From the NCBI GenBank assembly GCA_934660965.1, contig CAKUIM010000028.1, positions 1 through 30,661 of the forward strand: DNA of 30,661 nt. The letters are read 5' to 3'. A program made the translations under genes and the position numbers. The notes under the pieces are model-generated. The model worked only from the letters and a program-made list of their open reading frames with translations, made no database searches and was not told the DNA's origin. Every line of letters begins with the position of its first letter. Positions within the stretch are counted from its first letter, which is position 1. The DNA is from an uncultured Oscillospiraceae bacterium. Lineage in GTDB: Bacteria > Bacillota > Clostridia > Oscillospirales > Oscillospiraceae. Positions 25,630 to 30,661 of this stretch are shown here, in pieces.

Positions 25630-26832
25630 TTATTTCTTGGCGTTCCACTTCTTTTCCAGTTCTTCGATCTCTGCGGGGGTCATGCCGATCATGGAGAGCA
25701 CCTCGCTGTTGTGCTCGCCCAACTCCGGCGGCCGGCCGCACACCGCGGGGGTGGCAGAGTATTTGGCCCAGTGGGCGCGGGTCTTGAAGGAGCGGACGTT
25801 CTTCATGCTGGGCATGGCCTCGATCTCGGTAATGCCGCCGTGGGCGATGAGCTGAGGGTCGTTTGCCACCTGCTCGGGGGTGAGGATGCGGGTGCACACA
25901 AGGCCGTGGGCCTCCATCTCATGCAGGGCATCGTCGATGTCGTCGAAGGTCTTCAGCCAGCTCTCGATGGCGTCGGCCACCTCCAGGTAGTGGTCCACCC
26001 GGGCCTCCGGGGTGACAAACCGGGGGTCGTCCACCAGCTCCGGCCGGAGGAGTACCTCCCGGCAGAGGATGCCAAAGTGGTAGTTGGTGAAGGCGGCGAT
26101 GACGATGGTCTGGCCGTTCTTGCCCTCGAAGATGCCGTAGGGGGAGAGGCTGATGTGGTGCTTGCCCCGGCGGGCGGGGTGCAGGCCGATCATGACGTGG
26201 TCGATGTACAGGTTCATGCTGGTCATGCACTCGAGCATGGAGATGTCGATGTACTGGCCCTCGCCGGTGACGGCCTTGTGGTAGAGCGCCGCACAGATGG
26301 CGCCGAAGGCGTCCTTGGCGGCCACCATGTCGCCGATGACGATGCCGATTTTGACCGGCGCGCGGTCGGGCTCGCCGGTGAGGTCCATGGCACCGCTGCG
26401 GGCCTGGACCACCACGTCAAAGCCGGGCTTTGTATAGCTGGGGCCGAACTGGCCGTAGGCCGACACCGAGCAGTAAACGATGCCGGGATTCAGATCCCGG
26501 ATGGACTCGTAGTCCAGGCCGTAGCGCTTCATGATGCCCGGGCGGAAGTTCTCCACCACCACGTCGCTGATTTTGATGAGCTCCTTGAGAATGCGGATGC
26601 CCTCGGGGTCCTTCATGTTGACGGTGATGGACTTCTTTCCGCGGTTGTTGGTCATGTAGGTCATGGCCTGGCCGTCCAGCCGAGGGGAGAGGGAGCGGGT
26701 ATCATCCCCCTTGATGGGGGGTTCTACCTTGATCACCTCTGCCCCGCAGTCGGCCATAGCCGCTGTGGCGACAGGGCCGGATGTATGCGCTGTGAAATCC
26801 AGTACTCGGACGCCGCTTAAAACTCCTGCCAT
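25630..26832 (-). CDS. Class III CoA-transferase (CaiB/BaiF family)
   Basis: 400 residues. It moves CoA between acyl-CoAs and free carboxylates. Family features: LSGVRVLDFT (6-14), GAEVIKVEPP (30-39), NRGKKSITVNMKDPEG, VVVENFRPG and GQYIDISMLE. Asp168 in VIGDM aligns with the catalytic aspartate (Asp169) of formyl-CoA transferase. It probably activates the imported acid using a product CoA ester as donor, as CaiB and BaiF-type enzymes do. ATG 26832 is chosen with GAAAGGA upstream; in-frame upstream codons overlap the crotonase gene. It is tightly packed, 17 nt from the crotonase and 14 nt from the dehydrogenase. Confidence 0.93.
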   Translation of the reverse strand: MAGVLSGVRVLDFTAHTSGPVATAAMADCGAEVIKVEPPIKGDDTRSLSPRLDGQAMTYMTNNRGKKSITVNMKDPEGIRILKELIKISDVVVENFRPGIMKRYGLDYESIRDLNPGIVYCSVSAYGQFGPSYTKPGFDVVVQARSGAMDLTGEPDRAPVKIGIVIGDMVAAKDAFGAICAALYHKAVTGEGQYIDISMLECMTSMNLYIDHVMIGLHPARRGKHHISLSPYGIFEGKNGQTIVIAAFTNYHFGILCREVLLRPELVDDPRFVTPEARVDHYLEVADAIESWLKTFDDIDDALHEMEAHGLVCTRILTPEQVANDPQLIAHGGITEIEAMPSMKNVRSFKTRAHWAKYSATPAVCGRPPELGEHNSEVLSMIGMTPAEIEELEKKWNAKK

Positions 26833-26849
26833 GCGATTGATTCCTTTCA

Positions 26850-27644
26850 TTATTTTCCGATGAATTCCGGTTTCTTTTTCTCGAAGAAGGCCAGCACTGC
26901 CCGCTTGTGGTCCTCCGTCTCCTCGCATTCGCCCTGATAGAAAATCTCGTTCTGAATGCCGTCGTTGAAGCGGTCGAACTGGGCTGCGTTGATCATGGCC
27001 TTGATTCTGCCGTAGGCGGCGGTAGGGCCGTTGGCGTATTTGTCCAGGTACGCCTGGAGACGCTGCTCCAGCTGCTCGCGGGGCACCGCCTCAGTGACAA
27101 GGCCCCACTGGGCGGCCTCCCTCCCGGTAAAGCGCCGGCCGCTCATCAAAAGGTCTGTGGCGCGGGTGGTGCCCACCGCCCGAGTGACCAGGTACGTGGC
27201 CCCGGAGTCTGGGACATAGCCAATGTTCACGAAGGAAAACACCATCTTGGTGTCCTCCGCCACAATCTGGAAGTCGCAGCTGAGCATCAGGCACATGCCG
27301 GCCCCTGCCGCCGCGCCCTCCACACAGGCGATGGTGGGCTTGCGGATGCTGCGCAGTCGGGTATTGAGCTCGCCGGCCAGGCGGCAGCTGATGCGGGTGC
27401 CCAGCTCGCCGCGCTCGATGCGCTCCTTCATGGCCTTCAGGTCACCGCCGGCACTGAAGCAGCCGCCGGCACCCCGCAGGGTGATGGCCCGCACCTCATC
27501 GTCGTAATCACAGATGTTCAGCGCCTGGATGAGCTCGGCCTTGACCTCGTTGCCCACGGGATTTTTCTTCTCCGGGTTATTGAGGGTGATGTAGGCCACG
27601 TGGTTCTTTTTTTCGAAGAGAATGTGCTGAAAAACTGCGTCCAT
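26850..27644 (-). CDS. PaaG-like enoyl-CoA isomerase/hydratase-family protein (crotonase fold)
   Basis: 264 residues. The crotonase oxyanion-hole segments are present: GCFSAGGDLKAM (61-72) and EGAAAGAGMCL (109-119). By eye-alignment to rat enoyl-CoA hydratase, the two catalytic glutamates are replaced: position 144 is Cys118 and position 164 is Phe138. Instead it has VPDSGATYL with Asp146, and a C-terminal FFEKKKPEFIGK, both very like PaaG (ring-epoxide/oxepin and delta3-delta2 enoyl-CoA isomerase; RSPQFTGK end). A double-bond isomerase is therefore likelier than a classical hydratase. ATG 27644 has AGGAGG 8 nt upstream; GTG 27653 overlaps that site. Confidence 0.88.
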   Translation of the reverse strand: MDAVFQHILFEKKNHVAYITLNNPEKKNPVGNEVKAELIQALNICDYDDEVRAITLRGAGGCFSAGGDLKAMKERIERGELGTRISCRLAGELNTRLRSIRKPTIACVEGAAAGAGMCLMLSCDFQIVAEDTKMVFSFVNIGYVPDSGATYLVTRAVGTTRATDLLMSGRRFTGREAAQWGLVTEAVPREQLEQRLQAYLDKYANGPTAAYGRIKAMINAAQFDRFNDGIQNEIFYQGECEETEDHKRAVLAFFEKKKPEFIGK

Positions 27645-27682
27645 CTCATTCACCTCCTAACTTTCTGTGCTGCGCTGCCCCG

Positions 27683-28960
27683 TCAGAACGGGAAGAACAG
27701 CGGAGTGAGCGCAACGATCTCGATGTACACCAGGATTTCCAGAAGAATGCCGTACTTCACATAGTCGGAGAACTTATAGCCACCGGCCATGGCAAGGGCC
27801 ATCTGGGCACTGGCAAGGGGGGTGCAGATACAAAGGTTGGCGCCGTAAGCGATGGCCATGGTATAGGTCACGGGGTTGTAGCCCAGGGCCGTGCAGATGG
27901 CCAGCACCGGCGGCAGCACGATGACCACCGCGGTGGAGTTAGTGATGAAATTGCTGATGATCATCACCAGCAACACCGCCACCGCCAGCAGCACCATGGG
28001 AGAGACCTGGTCGCCGAAGATCTTGATGAAGCCGCCGGAGATGAGGTCGCCGAAGCCGCTGGCCTTCAGGCCCTTGGCGATGCCCAGGCACCCGCCCAGG
28101 CGGATGACGATCCGCCAGTCCACCGCCGCCATGGCCTTGCGCTCGCCGATAAGGCGCAGGGCCACACAGGCCACAGCGCCCAGGGCGGCGGTGAGGGACA
28201 CGGGGATGACGCCGGTGGCGAAGAGCACGATCATGCCCAAGAAGATCACCAGCATCATAATCTTCTTATACTGGGGGACCTCAGCAACGAAGGACATGTT
28301 CGCGTCCTCGGCAATCTCCCGTTCGTCTTCCTCCGGGCGGCTGCCCCAGATCTTATCGCCCAGCTTGTAGCCGGTGAAGGTGGCGTGGAGCAGGTAGGTG
28401 ATGACGAGGATGGCCCCGATGGCGGTAAAGTCGAAGATCTTCAGGGTGGCTCCTGTCGTCTCCTGGAGGATATTCATGGCGGTGACCTGGGGGGTGGAGC
28501 CCACCAGGGTCAGGATGCCGCCGAAAGACGCGCCGATGATGATGGGTAGGTAGAGCTGCTTGCTGCGGAAGTTTTTCGAGGTACGCACGATGCTGTTGAT
28601 GATGGAGATGGCCATGGCGATGACCGTGACGTTCGACAGGAAGGACGAGAGCAGCGCCGAGATAAGGCCAGCGGCGAAGATGAGTCGGCGCTCGTTGTTG
28701 CCCGTCACCCGGCGGATGAAGTTGCCCACATCGTAGGCAAGGCCCACGGAGAACATGGCCTCGCCCACGATGAGCATGCCCACCACCAAAATCACGGTAG
28801 AGTCCGCCATGGAGGAGAAAACTTCTGTTGCCGAGCAGATTCCGGTCAGCACAAAGAGAATGCAGCCCAGCACGGCGGCCTGGGCGCTGGGAATCCAGCC
28901 GGTCAAGAACAATACGATGACTACTGCCAGGATCAAAAGACCAATGACGGAGGGTGACAT
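27683..28960 (-). CDS. SLC13-type permease (CitT/ArsB-like ion transporter superfamily)
   Basis: 425 residues, mostly hydrophobic, with two internally similar halves. The first has FLSNVTVIAMAISI followed by GASFGGILTLVGSTPQ. The second has SNFITNSTAVVIVLPP followed by YGANLCICTPLASAQ. These SN(x)T hairpins form the anion and sodium site in this superfamily. A hydrophilic central loop (SRPEEDEREIAEDANMS) separates the halves. It likely imports the operon's carboxylate substrate. ATG 28960 follows AGAGGAG, 32 nt after the flavoenzyme stop; the crotonase starts 38 nt downstream. Confidence 0.85.
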   Translation of the reverse strand: MSPSVIGLLILAVVIVLFLTGWIPSAQAAVLGCILFVLTGICSATEVFSSMADSTVILVVGMLIVGEAMFSVGLAYDVGNFIRRVTGNNERRLIFAAGLISALLSSFLSNVTVIAMAISIINSIVRTSKNFRSKQLYLPIIIGASFGGILTLVGSTPQVTAMNILQETTGATLKIFDFTAIGAILVITYLLHATFTGYKLGDKIWGSRPEEDEREIAEDANMSFVAEVPQYKKIMMLVIFLGMIVLFATGVIPVSLTAALGAVACVALRLIGERKAMAAVDWRIVIRLGGCLGIAKGLKASGFGDLISGGFIKIFGDQVSPMVLLAVAVLLVMIISNFITNSTAVVIVLPPVLAICTALGYNPVTYTMAIAYGANLCICTPLASAQMALAMAGGYKFSDYVKYGILLEILVYIEIVALTPLFFPF

Positions 28961-28992
28961 GCGAATTCTCTCCTCTTATCGTTGATTTGGGG

Positions 28993-30661
28993 TCAGTTGT
29001 ATACCGGGTAGCGGAAGTGCTTGACGGCCTCCTCGCGCATCTCGTCGTACAGATACCGGCCCGTATCCACCCAGGGCTTGCCGGGCAGGGCGCAGGCCGC
29101 GTCGTAGGCGGAAGAGATGGCGCCGGAGATGACGCCGGTGGCGCTGCTGTCGCCGATGTTGTAGAGGTTCTGGACCTTGCCCTCCAGCGCCTGGTAGAGG
29201 GCGTTGTTGGGCCGCACGCCCAGGGCGCAGATGACCACGTCGCACTCCAGAGCCCGCTCTGTGCCGTCGGCCAGGTTGAGCACGTTCACCCGGGTCTTTT
29301 CCACCGACGTGATCTTGTGGTTGAGCAGCATCTTCGCGCCGGCATCCAGGGCGTAGAAATAGTTGAGGGTGCGGGGCCGCTCTTCGGGGATTTTGTCGGG
29401 AATCATGTCCACCACGGTGACGGCGTTGTGCTTTGCCAGCATCTGGGCGGTCTCAAGGCCAGTGGAGCCGGCGCCCAGCACCACGATCTTCTTGCCGGTG
29501 TAGGGGGTCTGCTCGGTGAGGTAGTCCCGCACGGGCACCACGCCGTCCCGGAACACGCCGGGGATGGCCTCGTCAGAGCCGGTGGCGATGAACACCGCGT
29601 AGGGGTTCATCCGCTGAATCATCAGGGAGGTGCACTGGGTGTTGTACTGAATCTTGACGCCCAGCTTGTCGGCCATGTGGGCGAGGTACTCGGTGAGCCA
29701 GCCCAGCTTGTACTTGTGGTCGGGCACCACCGCCAGGTTCACCATGCCGCCGGGCTTGCTGTCCTTTTCAAAGACCGTCACGTCAAAGCCCCGCTGGCGC
29801 AGGGTGATGGCGGCCTCCAGGCCCGCAGGGCCCGCGCCCACGACCACAACGGGCTGCTCGTCGCCGTTGACGTTGAGGATCTCGGACACCGCGTACTCCC
29901 GCTTGGCCCGGGGGTTCACCGAGCAGCCGGAAATGGTGGGGTCAGCGGGGCGGCGGATGAAGCAGTACATGCAGGAGATGCAGTGGCGGATCTCATCCTC
30001 GCGGCCCTCGGCCACCTTGTTGCAGAACTCGGGGTCGGCCAGCAGCTCGCGGCCCAGGGCGATGGCGTCGCACTTGCCCTCGCTCATGATGCGGTCCATA
30101 TAGTCGGGGTGGCGCAGGGAGCCGCAGGCGGCCACGGGGATGTTCACCCGTTTCTTTACGACCTCCGCGTAGGGGACCTTCCAGCCCTCCTCCTTGGTGC
30201 CGTCGGCGCTCATGCCGGTGAGCTTTGCCATGGCGCCGCCGCCGTTGACGGTGATGAGGGCCACGCCGTGCTGCTCGAGAAGGCTTGCCGCGTCGCCCAG
30301 CCACTGCATGTCGGCCTCGCCCTCGTGGCAGTCGGTGCCGTTCATCTTGGCCACAATCTCGATGTCCGGGCATTCACGGCGGATGCGGTCGATGGTCTCC
30401 AGGGAGAAACGCATGGCGTTCTCCACGTTCTGTGCGCCGTACTCGTCGGTGCGGCGGTTGAAGTAGGGGCTGTAGAACTGCTCGGGCAGATAGGTGTGGG
30501 CCATGTGCCACTCGATCATGTCGGTGCCCGCCTCGGCGCAGCGCCGGGCGGCCTCCACGAAGAGCTGCTGGGTCTCCTGAATCATCTCGCGGCTCATGTA
30601 GTTGACCGCAACCAGCTCCCGGCCGTTAAGCTCCAGGTAGTCCTTCTGGCCGTAGGGCAGG
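28993..30661 (-). CDS. Old-yellow-enzyme/2,4-dienoyl-CoA reductase-type Fe-S flavoenzyme (5' end outside window)
   Basis: The visible 555 residues are the C-terminal part; the reading frame stays open to the window edge. The FMN TIM barrel is represented by WHMAHTYLPEQFYSPYFNRRTDEYG (split here into HMAHTYL, then FNRRTDEYG) and VAKMNGTD. A 4Fe-4S site follows (CISCMYC ... GCSVNP). Next come an FAD Rossmann site VVVVGAGPAGLEAA and an NADH site IVVLGAGSTGLETA. The family includes FadH 2,4-dienoyl-CoA reductase, enoate reductase, trimethylamine dehydrogenase and BaiCD/BaiH; all reduce or oxidise activated C=C bonds or related bonds. The cluster cysteines are spaced C-x2-C-x2-C-x12-C rather than FadH's C-x2-C-x3-C-x11-C. 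It heads the visible operon. Confidence 0.9.
   Translation of the reverse strand, partial: LPYGQKDYLELNGRELVAVNYMSREMIQETQQLFVEAARRCAEAGTDMIEWHMAHTYLPEQFYSPYFNRRTDEYGAQNVENAMRFSLETIDRIRRECPDIEIVAKMNGTDCHEGEADMQWLGDAASLLEQHGVALITVNGGGAMAKLTGMSADGTKEEGWKVPYAEVVKKRVNIPVAACGSLRHPDYMDRIMSEGKCDAIALGRELLADPEFCNKVAEGREDEIRHCISCMYCFIRRPADPTISGCSVNPRAKREYAVSEILNVNGDEQPVVVVGAGPAGLEAAITLRQRGFDVTVFEKDSKPGGMVNLAVVPDHKYKLGWLTEYLAHMADKLGVKIQYNTQCTSLMIQRMNPYAVFIATGSDEAIPGVFRDGVVPVRDYLTEQTPYTGKKIVVLGAGSTGLETAQMLAKHNAVTVVDMIPDKIPEERPRTLNYFYALDAGAKMLLNHKITSVEKTRVNVLNLADGTERALECDVVICALGVRPNNALYQALEGKVQNLYNIGDSSATGVISGAISSAYDAACALPGKPWVDTGRYLYDEMREEAVKHFRYPVYN

Overview
The window is high-GC DNA (very rich in GCC, GGC and CGG codons) with Firmicute-type ribosome binding sites (AGGAGG, GGAGGAG), sigma-A-like promoters and intrinsic terminators. 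It carries a sporulation gene (spoVAC), a single-chain pyruvate:ferredoxin oxidoreductase and a strictly anaerobic-looking CoA/flavoenzyme operon. This suggests a GC-rich, spore-forming anaerobic gut Clostridium relative of the Oscillospiraceae type (Flavonifractor, Pseudoflavonifractor, Lawsonibacter, Intestinimonas and similar). The genus is inference.

Layout. Positions 1-410 hold no convincing protein gene but a complete minus-strand transcription unit with a consensus promoter, several self-complementary segments and an intrinsic terminator: a candidate structured RNA or attenuated leader. Positions 418-5407 carry three minus-strand genes: a TetM/EF-G-like ribosomal GTPase fused to a YacP/Rae1-like NYN endoribonuclease domain, a duplicated DUF1538 membrane protein, and a tandem PII-like protein. 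Positions 5600-6200 hold a small ribbon-helix-helix repressor facing a small orphan gene, with 10-bp direct repeats over the latter's promoter. Next come housekeeping genes: murC (minus), then cca, spoVAC and an FAD-dependent dehydrogenase (plus), then nifJ (minus) and the comM/yifB ATPase plus a membrane-anchored polysaccharide deacetylase (plus).

Positions 17755-17972 keep a decayed flavodoxin fragment. It is followed by a membrane protein with a C-terminal zinc-ribbon-like motif and by a DUF4342 (UBA-like) membrane protein placed 6 nt ahead of an OmpR-family response regulator and its histidine kinase.

Positions 21517-30661 are the metabolic accessory region, all minus strand: an old-yellow-enzyme/2,4-dienoyl-CoA reductase-type Fe-S flavoenzyme (cut by the window edge), an SLC13-type permease, a PaaG-like crotonase, a class III CoA-transferase, an acyl-CoA dehydrogenase, a second SLC13-type permease, and a LysR regulator from its own promoter. 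Together these look like uptake, CoA activation and redox conversion of an unidentified, probably unsaturated or cyclic carboxylate. The gene content recalls the cai (carnitine) and bai (bile acid) clusters without matching either.

The two most interesting items are the GTPase-NYN fusion (possibly a one-protein A-site mRNA cleavage/ribosome-release factor) and this carboxylate operon. Both functions are inference from domains and context.
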